This document shows positions 51,849 through 61,782 of a DNA stretch of 64,000 bases, in pieces. Numbering within the stretch: position 1 is the stretch's first letter; the number at the start of each line of letters is the position of its first letter. The stretch spans positions 744,001-808,000 of the forward strand of contig CAKOHZ010000001.1 of NCBI GenBank assembly GCA_934086315.1. Reading direction: 5' to 3'. Source of the DNA: an uncultured Bacilli bacterium. GTDB lineage: Bacteria > Bacillota_I > Bacilli_A > RF39 > UBA660. Below the pieces are notes generated by a model. It was not told the origin of the DNA. It saw nothing but the letters and a program-made list of their open reading frames with translations, and did not search any database. The position numbers and the translations under genes are program-made.

Positions 51849-53159
51849 ATGAAAAAAAGAAAAAGAAAAAACAAGAGAAAATTAAGGTTTAAACCACCAT
51901 TTTATATATCAATATCAATTTTAATAGCTTTCTTTATAATAACTAGATTAGAAATATTTGATATATTTAATGTTAAATACATAGAAAGTATAGAATTCGA
52001 TAATAATGAATTTAAGATACATTTAAGAGAAAATACTGATTATTCATGTATTGTTACATCAAACAACGAAAAACCAGATATAAACGATAAAAATTGGGTT
52101 AAATCAGAAAATAATATATGTACAATCAAATACACTAATAATTATAATAATTTATATATAAAAAATACTAAAAAAATAATATATAATAATGAACATCTTG
52201 AATACTTAAACGTACTTAGTGATAAATTTTATCCAACATTCAATGACTCACAAGAGTTACCTATCATATACTTAGGTAATAAAAATGAAATATCTTTAGA
52301 AGTAAACAATAATTACTTAGAATTAAATAATCTAAAAATCAAACCTATTAAAAGTGGCAAATCAACTATAGAAATAGAAGGTTTAGAAGTAAATACAACT
52401 ATTGAATCAATAACATCAGAGTATTATGTTCCTACTACTTCACTAACAGGAAAAGATAACATCACATGTGATAAAGTTTCTGAAACTGAAAATGATTTAC
52501 TTGATGAAATATTAAAAGGAAAAGTAAATGAAGTTGGAAATAAAACAAGAGCTGGAGTTGTAGAAGCAGCGAGATTCTTAACATTGCACTTTCCATATAA
52601 AATAGAATATTTTTATGAAAATGGAAGACTTGGAACTAATAAAATAGATGGTGAAGGAAGATATTATCATGAAGGACTTTATTTAAATAGTAATAGATAT
52701 TCTTCTATTTCTAAAAGTGGAAGTGGCCCTAAAGCATGGGGATGTAGTTTATACAGTAGTCCAGTTAAAGAAAAAACAAACAATGGTTTAGACTGCAGTG
52801 GCTTTGTAAGCTGGGCACTATTAAATGGTGGATTTAACCCAGGAGATCTAGGAGCAGGATTTACAAGTACTAGAAATTTAACAGACCTAGGAGAACTTAA
52901 AAGGATAACTAAATCTTTAATAGAATCAGATAAAATCAAAGCCGGAGATTTAGTACATAACTACGAAGCTACTGGTCATATAGGCATAATTATAGGAATC
53001 GATGATGATAATTATTATGTAGCTCAAGCAATATGGTATGACGACAACGGAGTTACTGTTACTAAAGTATCAAAATCAAATATGCCTGATAAATTCCCAC
53101 ATGTTGTCTTAATGGATAAATATTACAATAATGACGGTAAATATACAAAAATGTGGTAA
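51849..53159 (+). CDS. NlpC/P60 peptidoglycan hydrolase, paralogue of the preceding gene
   Basis: Same architecture as its neighbour: basic N-terminus and membrane anchor (PPFYISISILIAFFIITRL), a Lys/Asn-rich extracytoplasmic part, a reduced Ig-like segment (about 150-185, KIKPIKSGKSTIEIEGLEV) missing the WTSSN core, the shared linker (GNKTRAGVVEAARFLTLHFP) and an NlpC/P60 domain with Cys316 in LDCSGF and His377 in GHIGIIIG. The RBS GAGGTG overlaps the TGA stop of the first gene, so translation is coupled. The two have diverged well outside the catalytic core and the linker, so the duplication is not recent. A strong terminator follows. Confidence 0.9.
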   Translation: MKKRKRKNKRKLRFKPPFYISISILIAFFIITRLEIFDIFNVKYIESIEFDNNEFKIHLRENTDYSCIVTSNNEKPDINDKNWVKSENNICTIKYTNNYNNLYIKNTKKIIYNNEHLEYLNVLSDKFYPTFNDSQELPIIYLGNKNEISLEVNNNYLELNNLKIKPIKSGKSTIEIEGLEVNTTIESITSEYYVPTTSLTGKDNITCDKVSETENDLLDEILKGKVNEVGNKTRAGVVEAARFLTLHFPYKIEYFYENGRLGTNKIDGEGRYYHEGLYLNSNRYSSISKSGSGPKAWGCSLYSSPVKEKTNNGLDCSGFVSWALLNGGFNPGDLGAGFTSTRNLTDLGELKRITKSLIESDKIKAGDLVHNYEATGHIGIIIGIDDDNYYVAQAIWYDDNGVTVTKVSKSNMPDKFPHVVLMDKYYNNDGKYTKMW

Positions 53160-53176
53160 AACAATTTTAAACAAAC

Positions 53177-53203
53177 AAAAAGAGGATTAAATCCTCTTTT
53201 ATT
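53177..53203. terminator. Bidirectional intrinsic terminator, NlpC/P60 pair and pheT
   Basis: AAAAGAGGAT (53177-53186) pairs with ATCCTCTTTT (53191-53200) between convergent genes. Confidence 0.9.
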
Positions 53204-53208
53204 ATATA

Positions 53209-55635
53209 TTATTCTTCTCTAAGTACTGCTCCACACATCTTATTAAGTGTTCTAATTATAGCATCTAATTTACTATTAATTTCTTCACTAATTAAAGTAG
53301 TATCTCCTGAATCAAAAGTAACTCTAAGCATTATAGATTTCTTGCCTTCAGGTATTTGATTACCTCTATATTCTTCAATAAATTTAATACTGCTTGCTTT
53401 ACTTCTAATATATTTAGTCATTTCAGCCCATGTAATATTTTCATCTACTATTAAAGACAAATCTTTTTCTACTGATGGAAGAACTGGTATATGTTTAAAC
53501 TTATTAGTTCTAGATTCAAGAGGTACAAATTTATCACTATCTATTTCAAATATAGCCACATTTGTTCTCTTAATCTTAGCATCATTCATAGCTTTAACAC
53601 TTAAAAGTCCAATATAACCAATAACTTCATTATCTAATTTAATAGCTAAATATGCATTTATATCAGCCCAGCTTGGTTTGTTACATTCAGTACTAAATGT
53701 TAATTCTTTCATATGAGTATATCTAGCAATATTTTCAATAACACCTTTTAAATGATAAAATATTTCTTTAGGATTACTACCAACTATAGATCCAGTTAAC
53801 ATCTTTCTATGTATTGGTAAAGTTTCATCTTCACTTGATTCATGATATTCGCCCTTACTAAATACTTGAGCCATTTCAAACATCTTGAAACTATCAAAAT
53901 ATCTTAAATTTTTACTTATTGCTTCTAACATACCAGGTACTAAAGAACTTCTTAAATATGCTTCTTCTGGTGATGGTGGTGTTGCTAACTTAATACTATC
54001 TTCCTTATTAATAGAAGCAGCATTAATATATTTCTCATTTATCCAAGGATAAGTAAATATTTCATAGAAACCACATCTACTAGACAAATATTCTTTAATT
54101 CTAGTTTCAAGTAATACTTTATTTTGCAAAACAGCATGATCAAAACTAATAGTAAGTGGTTGTGCTTCAAAACTTTCAAAACTTAAAAGTCTAGCTATAT
54201 CACCCATTACGTCATCTTTTAATGAAACATCTCCTGTACTTCTATAAGTTGGTACTATTACACTATATACGCCATTTTTATAATTTACCTCATATCCTAA
54301 ACGAGTAAGTACGCGAGTAATAGTTTCTTTATCTATTTTTTTGCCAAGTCTTGTATCTAAGAATTCTTCGCTTACATCTATCTTTTCATTTTTTGTTTTA
54401 ACTGGATATACATCATTAAATGCTACTACTTTAGATTCTGGGAATATTTCTTTAAATAATGAAAGAGCCAAGTTAAGTCCTTCATCAACTCTTTGTGTAT
54501 CAATATTCTTTTCGTAACGAATAGACGCATCAGTTTTTTCATCAAATCTTTTACCAGTCTTACGAATAGTTTTAGCAGTGAAATTAGCCACTTCTAATAC
54601 TACACTAGTAGTTTCAGGTAGAATTGAATCTTTCTTGCCACCACGTATACCAGCAAGAGCCATCGCATCATTAACATCACTAATTACTAAGTCATCAGTA
54701 GTAAGTTCTATAGAATTATTATCAAGTAGTAATAACTCTTCTCCTTCACGAGCATTTCTAACTATAATCTTATTACCATCAACATGTGTTTTATCAAAAG
54801 CATGTAATGGTTGCCCAACAGCCATCATAACATAATTAGTAATATCAACGATAGCATTTATTGGTCTCATGCCGCCTTTAATAATAGCAGATTGCATCCA
54901 TAATGGACTTCTCTTTTCATATACATTATCTATTTCTACAGCAACATATCTTTGACATTTAGTTGTATCTTCAATTTCTACATCATACTTTGGTAATTTA
55001 CTATCAAGTTCTACTTTCTCAATTGGTTTTAAATCTACATCATAGATTGCACTTAACTCACGAGCGATACCATAATGTCCCCATAAATCAGGTCTATTAG
55101 TAAGTGATTTATTATCTATTTCAAGTACAACATCTTTCATATCGATAATTTCAGTTATACTTTGTCCTGGATAACAATCTATTCCATCTAAATCAACAAT
55201 TTCCTCAGGATTTTTAGGTGGAAAAATATTTTCTAAATAAACTTCTTCTGCTCCACAAATCATACCATATGAATCAACTCCACGCACTTTAGAGTCTTTA
55301 ATTTTTTGAAGTTCACTTTCACCATGCCAATAAACTTCAGCACCTGGTTTACATACAACAACCATTTCATTCAGATATAAATTAGATCCACCACATACGA
55401 TTTGCTTAATTTCACCATTACCAATATCTACTTTGCAAACTCTTAATTTATCGGCATTAGGATGTTCATTTATTTCAATAATTTTACCAACTATAATATC
55501 ATGAAATTTTTCTTCAGTATTTTCATATCCTTCAACTTCAACTGTTCTTAAAGTTAAGTCTTCAGTCATTTGTTTTGTAGTTATATTTTCAGGTAAATCA
55601 ACATATTTTTTTACCCAATTTAATGATACTTTCAT
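53209..55635 (-). CDS. pheT: Phenylalanyl-tRNA synthetase beta subunit
   Basis: Beta chain of the alpha2-beta2 enzyme. The N-terminal tRNA-binding (EMAP-like) domain (about 40-150, with HPNADKLRVCKVDIG), the B3/B4 editing domain, the B5 domain (about 400-480), the class II-like core (YPWINEKYINAASINKED) and the C-terminal FDX-ACB anticodon-binding domain (KHIPVLPSVEKDLSLIVDE, to the end) are in normal order; 808 residues is typical. RBS GGAGGT. It lies 12 bases after pheS in the T-box operon. Confidence 0.97.
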   Translation of the reverse strand: MKVSLNWVKKYVDLPENITTKQMTEDLTLRTVEVEGYENTEEKFHDIIVGKIIEINEHPNADKLRVCKVDIGNGEIKQIVCGGSNLYLNEMVVVCKPGAEVYWHGESELQKIKDSKVRGVDSYGMICGAEEVYLENIFPPKNPEEIVDLDGIDCYPGQSITEIIDMKDVVLEIDNKSLTNRPDLWGHYGIARELSAIYDVDLKPIEKVELDSKLPKYDVEIEDTTKCQRYVAVEIDNVYEKRSPLWMQSAIIKGGMRPINAIVDITNYVMMAVGQPLHAFDKTHVDGNKIIVRNAREGEELLLLDNNSIELTTDDLVISDVNDAMALAGIRGGKKDSILPETTSVVLEVANFTAKTIRKTGKRFDEKTDASIRYEKNIDTQRVDEGLNLALSLFKEIFPESKVVAFNDVYPVKTKNEKIDVSEEFLDTRLGKKIDKETITRVLTRLGYEVNYKNGVYSVIVPTYRSTGDVSLKDDVMGDIARLLSFESFEAQPLTISFDHAVLQNKVLLETRIKEYLSSRCGFYEIFTYPWINEKYINAASINKEDSIKLATPPSPEEAYLRSSLVPGMLEAISKNLRYFDSFKMFEMAQVFSKGEYHESSEDETLPIHRKMLTGSIVGSNPKEIFYHLKGVIENIARYTHMKELTFSTECNKPSWADINAYLAIKLDNEVIGYIGLLSVKAMNDAKIKRTNVAIFEIDSDKFVPLESRTNKFKHIPVLPSVEKDLSLIVDENITWAEMTKYIRSKASSIKFIEEYRGNQIPEGKKSIMLRVTFDSGDTTLISEEINSKLDAIIRTLNKMCGAVLREE

Positions 55636-55647
55636 ACTTTTTACCTC

Positions 55648-56685
55648 CTACTTAAATTGACTTAAGAATCTTAAGTCTGCACTATGGAATAGTCTAACAT
55701 CATCTACACCATATCTCATCATAACAAGTCTATCAAGACCTATATTTATATAGAAACCTGTCCATTCTTCAGGATCTAGTCCAGCACTTTTTAGTACATT
55801 TGGATGTATTACACCACCCGGCATAACTTCAATCCATCCATTATGATTACATACCTTACATCCTTTACCACCACAAACCAGACATTCCATATCTATTTCA
55901 TATCCAGGTTCAGTAAATGGGAAGAATCCTTCTCTCATACGTACATTTATTTTTCTACCAAATACTTTTTCAAGTATAGTTTGAATCATAACAATTCCTT
56001 CTGAAAATGATATGTTTTTATCTACTATTAATGCTTCATATTGAAAGAATGCACGTTCATGTCTAGCATCAGTATTTTCATTTCTATAAACTCTACCAGG
56101 ATATACAAATCTAGCTGGAGCTCCATGTTTAAGTAAATATCTTACACTACCACCAGTTAAATGTGGTCTTAAACAAAGTCTTTCACATCCATTTTTATCT
56201 TCAGTGCCTTCTACCCAGAATGTATCCATAGATTGGCGAGCAGGATGATCTTCAGGGAAATTTAAATTATCAAATGCATATTTTTCACTACTAATATCAT
56301 CCTCACTATATACTTCAAATCCAAGAGATAAAAACGCTTGATTTAAGTCATAACACATTTGAGTTATGGGATGTAATGCTCCGCCATTAATTGGGGAACC
56401 AGGTAAAGTCAAGTCCATAGGACTATCAAGCACACTTTGAAGTGAAACTAACTCATCTTGCTTCTTTTGATTAGCTTCAGCTACTACTTTTTTAATTTCA
56501 GTAGTAATCATACCTATTTCGCGTCTCTCATCAGGCTCTAAACTACCCATAGATTTCATTATTTCAGTAAGTTCACTCTTTTTACCAGTTAGTTCTTTCA
56601 TAACTTCTTGAAGTTCAAGAGTAGTCTTACATTCATTAATCTTCTTTAAGCTATTTTCTTTAATTTGTTCTAATTTTTCTTTCAT
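55648..56685 (-). CDS. pheS: Phenylalanyl-tRNA synthetase alpha subunit
   Basis: Catalytic chain of PheRS. The N-terminal coiled coil (residues 1-85), motif 2 in YRNENTDARHERAFFQYEAL, the Cys-rich insert CLVCGGKGCKVCNHNGW, the GGVIHPNVL stretch and motif 3 GLDRLVMMRYGVDDVRL are clear. The RBS AAGGAAGAAG precedes ATG 56685 (MKEKLEQIK); a longer frame back to 56739 would run into the T-box terminator, so it is rejected. 345 residues matches the family. Confidence 0.97.
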   Translation of the reverse strand: MKEKLEQIKENSLKKINECKTTLELQEVMKELTGKKSELTEIMKSMGSLEPDERREIGMITTEIKKVVAEANQKKQDELVSLQSVLDSPMDLTLPGSPINGGALHPITQMCYDLNQAFLSLGFEVYSEDDISSEKYAFDNLNFPEDHPARQSMDTFWVEGTEDKNGCERLCLRPHLTGGSVRYLLKHGAPARFVYPGRVYRNENTDARHERAFFQYEALIVDKNISFSEGIVMIQTILEKVFGRKINVRMREGFFPFTEPGYEIDMECLVCGGKGCKVCNHNGWIEVMPGGVIHPNVLKSAGLDPEEWTGFYINIGLDRLVMMRYGVDDVRLFHSADLRFLSQFK

Positions 56686-56707
56686 ACTTCTTCCTTTCTT
56701 ATAAATA

Positions 56708-56928
56708 AAAATAGTGTCCATCCATAAAGGACGAATCACTATTAAATCCGCGGTACCACCTTTGTTCTATTATATAGCACTCTATAGAATAACGCTCATC
56801 ACGATTTGACTCAGTTATTGAAATTCATGATTATAGTTCTAATAACAGCTCTCAGTCAATGGCTATTAATTCCTGTATAGAGTTTCTATATCACTACTGT
56901 GGTAACCTCACAGTCAACAAAACTACTA
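56708..56928 (-). promoter_or_regulatory. T-box riboswitch (phenylalanine) upstream of pheST
   Basis: Minus-strand leader. The canonical T-box AAGGTGGTACCGCGG (about 56747-56761) is followed by a terminator pairing AATAGTG...CACTATT with T run (about 56708-56745). A TTC specifier in AATTTCAATAAC is at about 56820-56822. This leader keeps the consensus T-box core better than the Ile and Thr leaders in the window. Confidence 0.94.
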
Positions 56929-56930
56929 AA

Positions 56931-56959
56931 ATTATACATCTTATTTTTATAGTTGTCAA
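56931..56959 (-). promoter_or_regulatory. Promoter of the pheST T-box transcript
   Basis: Minus strand TTGACA (56954-56959), 17-base spacer, TATAAT (56931-56936): both hexamers perfect. It begins immediately after the stop codon of the upstream ABC transporter gene. Confidence 0.92.
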
Positions 56960-56960
56960 A

Positions 56961-59900
56961 CTATTCTGTTCTAAGTGCTTCAACTGGATCTCTACGACTT
57001 GCCATTCTAGCAGGTATTATACCAGCTATTAATGTAAGAACAACACTAAGTATAATAAGAAGTATTGCACCAACAAATGGAAGAGTTGCAAGATTATTAA
57101 CACTTATAAAGTGTTCAATAACTATATTAATAGGTATACATAATAGTAAAGTAATTCCAATACCAAATATGCCTGATATAAGTCCTTCTATGAATGTTTC
57201 AGCATTAAATACATGAGATATATCACTCTTACTAGCACCAACAGCTCTTAAAATACCAATTTCTTTAGTTCTTTCAAGTACACTTATATATGTAATAATA
57301 GCTATCATAATACTTGATACAACAAGTGATATAGAAACAAATGCTATTAATACATAACTAACAGTATTTACAACCTTCTTAACAGAAGACATAAGTATTC
57401 CAGTAGTATCAGTATATTTAATCTCTTTGTCTTCTTTATTACTATTTTTCATCTTTTCATTATAGTTATCTAAATATTTAATAAAGTTTTCTTTTGAATC
57501 AAATGAATTAAAATAAAATGATATCATCGTAGGTTCTTCTAAATCTTGATAACCTAAATTAATAAGATTATTTGAATAGCTTGATTCTTCTTTAGTCATC
57601 ATAGAAGACATAAGCCTTTTAAGTTCATCTTCATCTAGATTAAACTTAAAAGCACCTGCTATTTTACTAGAATCTACATTAAATGCATTAGAGAACTTAC
57701 TAATTAAACTACTCGTTAAATTTCCTACTTCAGTAAGAATATTCTTTTGCATAGCGGCTTCAGTCATCTTACTAGCAAATCCCTCACTAGCAGCAATTAT
57801 TGCTTCACTTGCCATATAATTTTCAGTAACACTAGCACTTATATTATCATCAAGATAAGCTCCAATATTTGTATCATCCCCCACCATTAGTCCATTTTGT
57901 GATGCTACACCAACATACATTTGTAAATATCCAACTAATAATTTTTGATATGTACTCTTAAATACATCGCTTGGTATTACATATGAAGTTTCTAAAGACT
58001 TAAATATCTTTGATGCACCGTCACTACTTATATATGAATTAACTATATCATCTATATCTTTCATATATATAACAGGTTTATCATTATCTTTTTCTAAAGG
58101 ATTATCTTCATAGTTAGTCAACATTCCACTTATCAAATTAGAAAGTCCATTCATAAAATTACCCTTAGCAGTACCAGTATCAACTGTAATATTACTAGAT
58201 ATTTTATTCATATAGTTAGTAGTTGTATTCTTTATATCATTTTGATCTATATTTACACCAAAAGCGCTCTTTAGCATATTTTCATCAACACTAATCATAT
58301 CTTCAAAATTCAAGTTAGATTTCTTATTTTGATCATCAAATTTCTTATTAGAAAATACATCTATATCTTCCTTATATAATTGAGTTTTAACTATTTTACT
58401 ATTTTTAGCATAATCAACAATATGATATATTAATTCTTTTTTATAAACAACTCCAGGATTTAATGATTTAGATGTAGCGTTCTTTTTAGGAGCAACCACA
58501 CCTACTATCTTTAAGTCCTCGCTCTTATCATATAACTCTTTCATATATTTTTCATCATCACTCATATCTTCATATGTTTGATATTTAGAATTATATTTAT
58601 ATATATCACTTTGATTTATAAGTTTTAGCTTGATATTCATTAAGTCTTTATATGTAAAATTGTATGGTTCATGACTAATCTTAACATCTTCACCAGACAT
58701 AACTTTAGTAATCATATCAGTTAGTTCATTCATATCTCTAAGTCCAAGAGAATATACAAGTAAATCTGATATCGAATATGGATCAGAAAGTACTATAACC
58801 ATTTCATTATATTCTTCAGGCCATTTACCTTCTAAAATGTCATATTGGCTGTTTAATTTATCAGTATCATCTATCATTTGAGTAAATACACTTGAAAATG
58901 CTGAAACTGACATTGACATACTAGAACTATACATAGTACTCATAAGTGAACTAGGATTAAGTTTAGTAAGTTTTTCATTCACATCTATTGTATATATATT
59001 AGGACTAATACTATAACCATATTTAATACTAGAGATATCATTCATTATAGAACTATCTTCTTTTTCATAATAATTTTTAAAACTCTTAAGATCATTTACA
59101 GACATACTACCAAACATATTAGTCATATATTGTTTTTCTTCTATAACACCTTTTTTACCTTCTTCATTAGAATCCATCATCGATAGAAATAAAGATGTCA
59201 TATCAGCAGAACTACTTGTAATAGTAAGAGGATATGAAGATAATGTATCTTCCTGTATACTATCTATATAATTCTGAAATCCATTTGAAAGTGCAAGTAT
59301 CAAAGCAATACCAATAATACCTATACTACCAGCAAAAGATACTAAAATAGTTCGACCTTTCTTAGTCATTAAATTATTAAAAGATAATCCAAGCGCAGTC
59401 AACAAAGACATAGAAGTCTTGTGATTTCCTTCATCAGTCTTTATAACTTTAGCTTTCTCACCTTCATATGGGTTGGAGTCAGCAGTAATCTTTCCATCTT
59501 TAAGTTTTATTATTCTAGTACTATACTCTTTTGCTAAATCAGGATTATGTGTAACCATAATAACTAATTTTTCTTTAGAAACTTTCTTTAATATTTTCAT
59601 TATTTGTACTGAAGTTTCTGAATCTAGTGCACCTGTTGGTTCATCAGCAAGTATTATATCAGGATCATTTACTAAAGCACGAGCTATCGCAACTCTTTGC
59701 ATTTGACCACCACTTAATTGACTAGGCTTTTTATTAATATGTTCTTTTAAACCAACTTTAATTAATGCTTCTTTTGCCCTTTCTTTTCTTTCACGAGAAG
59801 AAACACCTGACAATGTAAGAGCTAATTCTACATTAGAAAGTATAGATTGATGACTAATTAAATTATAACTTTGAAACACAAAACCAACTCTATAATTTCT

Positions 59901-60140
59901 ATAAGCATCCCAATCTCTATCTTTATATAATTTAGTACTTATACCATTTATTATTAAGTCACCACTAGTATATTGATCTAAACCACCAATAATATTTAAA
60001 AGTGTTGTTTTACCACTACCTGAAGGACCAAGTATAGACGCAAATTCACATTCTCTAAATGATAAACTAACTCCATCAAGAGCTTTTTGTTTAAAATCAT
60101 TCATTTCATAACTCTTTTTAATGTTTTTTAGCTCTAACAT
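56961..60140 (-). CDS. ABC transporter with fused ATPase and FtsX-type permease (MacB-like)
   Basis: Single polypeptide of 1059 residues. The N-terminal ATPase (1-225) has Walker A GPSGSGKTT, Q-loop FVFQSYNLI, signature LSGGQMQRVAIARAL, Walker B IILADEPTGALDS and H-loop VTHN, all of the LolD/MacB type. A membrane helix follows at about 258-282, then a very long extracytoplasmic domain (about 290-910), and three C-terminal helices of the FtsX domain (about 925-1045, with ERTKEIGILRAVGAS). MacB-type machines transduce force rather than translocate bulk lipid; in Bacillota they act in antimicrobial peptide resistance or wall hydrolase control. Own promoter; not cotranscribed with pheST. Confidence 0.93.
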   Translation of the reverse strand: MLELKNIKKSYEMNDFKQKALDGVSLSFRECEFASILGPSGSGKTTLLNIIGGLDQYTSGDLIINGISTKLYKDRDWDAYRNYRVGFVFQSYNLISHQSILSNVELALTLSGVSSRERKERAKEALIKVGLKEHINKKPSQLSGGQMQRVAIARALVNDPDIILADEPTGALDSETSVQIMKILKKVSKEKLVIMVTHNPDLAKEYSTRIIKLKDGKITADSNPYEGEKAKVIKTDEGNHKTSMSLLTALGLSFNNLMTKKGRTILVSFAGSIGIIGIALILALSNGFQNYIDSIQEDTLSSYPLTITSSSADMTSLFLSMMDSNEEGKKGVIEEKQYMTNMFGSMSVNDLKSFKNYYEKEDSSIMNDISSIKYGYSISPNIYTIDVNEKLTKLNPSSLMSTMYSSSMSMSVSAFSSVFTQMIDDTDKLNSQYDILEGKWPEEYNEMVIVLSDPYSISDLLVYSLGLRDMNELTDMITKVMSGEDVKISHEPYNFTYKDLMNIKLKLINQSDIYKYNSKYQTYEDMSDDEKYMKELYDKSEDLKIVGVVAPKKNATSKSLNPGVVYKKELIYHIVDYAKNSKIVKTQLYKEDIDVFSNKKFDDQNKKSNLNFEDMISVDENMLKSAFGVNIDQNDIKNTTTNYMNKISSNITVDTGTAKGNFMNGLSNLISGMLTNYEDNPLEKDNDKPVIYMKDIDDIVNSYISSDGASKIFKSLETSYVIPSDVFKSTYQKLLVGYLQMYVGVASQNGLMVGDDTNIGAYLDDNISASVTENYMASEAIIAASEGFASKMTEAAMQKNILTEVGNLTSSLISKFSNAFNVDSSKIAGAFKFNLDEDELKRLMSSMMTKEESSYSNNLINLGYQDLEEPTMISFYFNSFDSKENFIKYLDNYNEKMKNSNKEDKEIKYTDTTGILMSSVKKVVNTVSYVLIAFVSISLVVSSIMIAIITYISVLERTKEIGILRAVGASKSDISHVFNAETFIEGLISGIFGIGITLLLCIPINIVIEHFISVNNLATLPFVGAILLIILSVVLTLIAGIIPARMASRRDPVEALRTE

Positions 60141-60171
60141 ACTGATTCCTCCATAATAATATACACACTAA

Positions 60172-60200
60172 ATTATATCAAATTGTATAACTAATGTAAA
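60172..60200 (-). promoter_or_regulatory. Promoter of the MacB-like gene
   Basis: Minus strand TTTACA (60195-60200), 17-base spacer, TATAAT (60172-60177), 32 bases upstream of the start codon. Confidence 0.85.
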
Positions 60201-60235
60201 TCAAATACAAAACATTTACATAAATAATCACTCAA

Positions 60236-60260
60236 ATAAAAAGTAGAGATTACTCTACTT
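60236..60260 (-). terminator. Intrinsic terminator of the LiaF-like/DUF4097 operon
   Basis: AAGTAGAG (60241-60248) pairs with CTCTACTT (60253-60260); the A run at 60237-60242 is the T tract on the minus strand. Confidence 0.8.
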
Positions 60261-61070
60261 AATATTCTTTCTAGATTTTAAAGTTACATTCCCTATGCCA
60301 CCATCTATTAGTATGAATTTAGAAGATTCTTTATTATTTCTATAATTAAAATTTATTTTCTCATCATTGATAGTTATATTTCCAATACCTTTATCTACTT
60401 CAACAGTATAGTCATCTAAACTACCATTAATTTCTAGATATATATCGCCAACACCAGTATCAAAATCGCTTTTACCAAATAAATCTCCTTCAAATCTAAA
60501 GTTTCCAACCCCACCATCAAATTCTAAATTATTTATTTGAGAATCTAATAGTTCTATGTTACCAACGCCACTTTCAATTTTAATTTCATCAGTAACACTT
60601 AGATTATTAAAAGTAATATCACCAACTCCACCAGATATTTCTAGATATAAAGCACTTAAGTCATTAGCATATATATTGCCAGTACCAGAATCAATATCAA
60701 TACTATCAAATATTTTATCTTTTGGTATAGTTATTGTCACACTATTATTAAAATTTATAAGCTTCTTTTCTTTTATAATAATTTTATCTTTTTCTATACT
60801 ATAACTAATATTTTTATTATTAGTCTCTATAGAAAATATTTCACCAGGATATATTTTCAGTTTACTAGTTTTTAATTTAATTTCCATTGAATTTATTTCT
60901 TGCCCTGAAGTTTCAGTATAAATATATGTACTTTTTTCATCATATAATCTTGGCCTGAAAGAATCAATTACATCGTTAACAAAAACTATTATACCGCCAA
61001 CAACACTTATTATTAAGGCTATTGCTAATGCAATTGCACAATATTTTATTAATTTTTGGCCTTTTGTCAT
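60255..61070 (-). CDS. DUF4097 family membrane-anchored beta-solenoid protein
   Basis: A 271-residue protein with one N-terminal membrane helix (YCAIALAIALIISVVGGIIVFV) and an extracytoplasmic repeat domain. From about residue 120 the repeats read GTGNIYANDL, GGVGDITFNNL, SGVGNIELLDS, GGVGNFRFEGD, TGVGDIYLEIN, KGIGNITINDE and GGIGNVTLKS, about 20 residues apart, forming a regular beta-solenoid of the DUF4097/LiaG type. Its start overlaps the end of the LiaF-like gene by four bases. Such pairs occur in cell-envelope stress operons; the function is sensing or modulation rather than catalysis, by inference. Confidence 0.85.
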   Translation of the reverse strand: MTKGQKLIKYCAIALAIALIISVVGGIIVFVNDVIDSFRPRLYDEKSTYIYTETSGQEINSMEIKLKTSKLKIYPGEIFSIETNNKNISYSIEKDKIIIKEKKLINFNNSVTITIPKDKIFDSIDIDSGTGNIYANDLSALYLEISGGVGDITFNNLSVTDEIKIESGVGNIELLDSQINNLEFDGGVGNFRFEGDLFGKSDFDTGVGDIYLEINGSLDDYTVEVDKGIGNITINDEKINFNYRNNKESSKFILIDGGIGNVTLKSRKNIK

Positions 61071-61726
61071 TTAATTTCTACTCCACCAAATATAGCACTT
61101 CCATTAACATATAATGTTACTTTATCATTTTTTTCTTTAGTTTTAGTTCTGTCTGTTACTCCACCAAATACTGATGTAGATTTGATTTCAACTTTTAAAT
61201 CTTCTGGTATAAGTATAGTAACTCCACCAAAAACAGCAGCAGCTTCTATTACACTTCCATCTTTAATTTTAGCATTTCTAAGATCTAATGTAATACCACC
61301 AAATATACCATTTACAGTAGCACCCTTAAAATCTTGATCATCAAATTTTACTGTTTGTCCGCCAAAGCAAGCACAAAATTCACGATTTTTACCATTCTTA
61401 GCTGCATCTGTTTTATCTTTATTTCCACCAAACATAATAGAAACGCCAATAAATACAAGAATAAGTGGTAACATTAATTTCCATATAATTTCAAAGCTAA
61501 TCATATCTTGACATCCAAGTAACAAAATAACACCAACTACTAGCCATATAACACTACCAAGTTTCTCATCATCACTGATAATTCCATTAATCGCAGGAAT
61601 TATAATAAATAAAGTCCACCATCCATCAAAGAATACATCAATATTAGTAATTCCAAATGAATTAAGACCAATAATTAAACCTACTATTATAAATAAAATT
61701 CCTATTATAACAGTATTAACCTTTTT
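61067..61726 (-). CDS. liaF: LiaF-like envelope stress protein
   Basis: A 219-residue membrane protein of the LiaF/cell-wall-active antibiotic response type. Four or so N-terminal helices (TVIIGILFIIVGLIIGLNSF, LGSVIWLVVGVILLLG, IWKLMLPLILVFIGVSIMFG) are followed by a cytoplasmic or peripheral beta domain with repeats CFGGQTVKFDD, IFGGITLDLR, VFGGVTILIPE, VFGGVTDRT and IFGGVEIK. The repeated FGGV is the hallmark of the family. The RBS GAGGTGGAAG supports ATG 61726 over an ATG at 61750. LiaF usually represses a LiaRS two-component system; a partial sensor kinase lies 1.5 kb upstream, but not adjacent. Confidence 0.85.
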   Translation of the reverse strand, partial: KKVNTVIIGILFIIVGLIIGLNSFGITNIDVFFDGWWTLFIIIPAINGIISDDEKLGSVIWLVVGVILLLGCQDMISFEIIWKLMLPLILVFIGVSIMFGGNKDKTDAAKNGKNREFCACFGGQTVKFDDQDFKGATVNGIFGGITLDLRNAKIKDGSVIEAAAVFGGVTILIPEDLKVEIKSTSVFGGVTDRTKTKEKNDKVTLYVNGSAIFGGVEIK

Positions 61727-61782
61727 CATATCTTCCACCTCTATATTCATTATACTATATTTTTTATATATTTTAAATTTTT

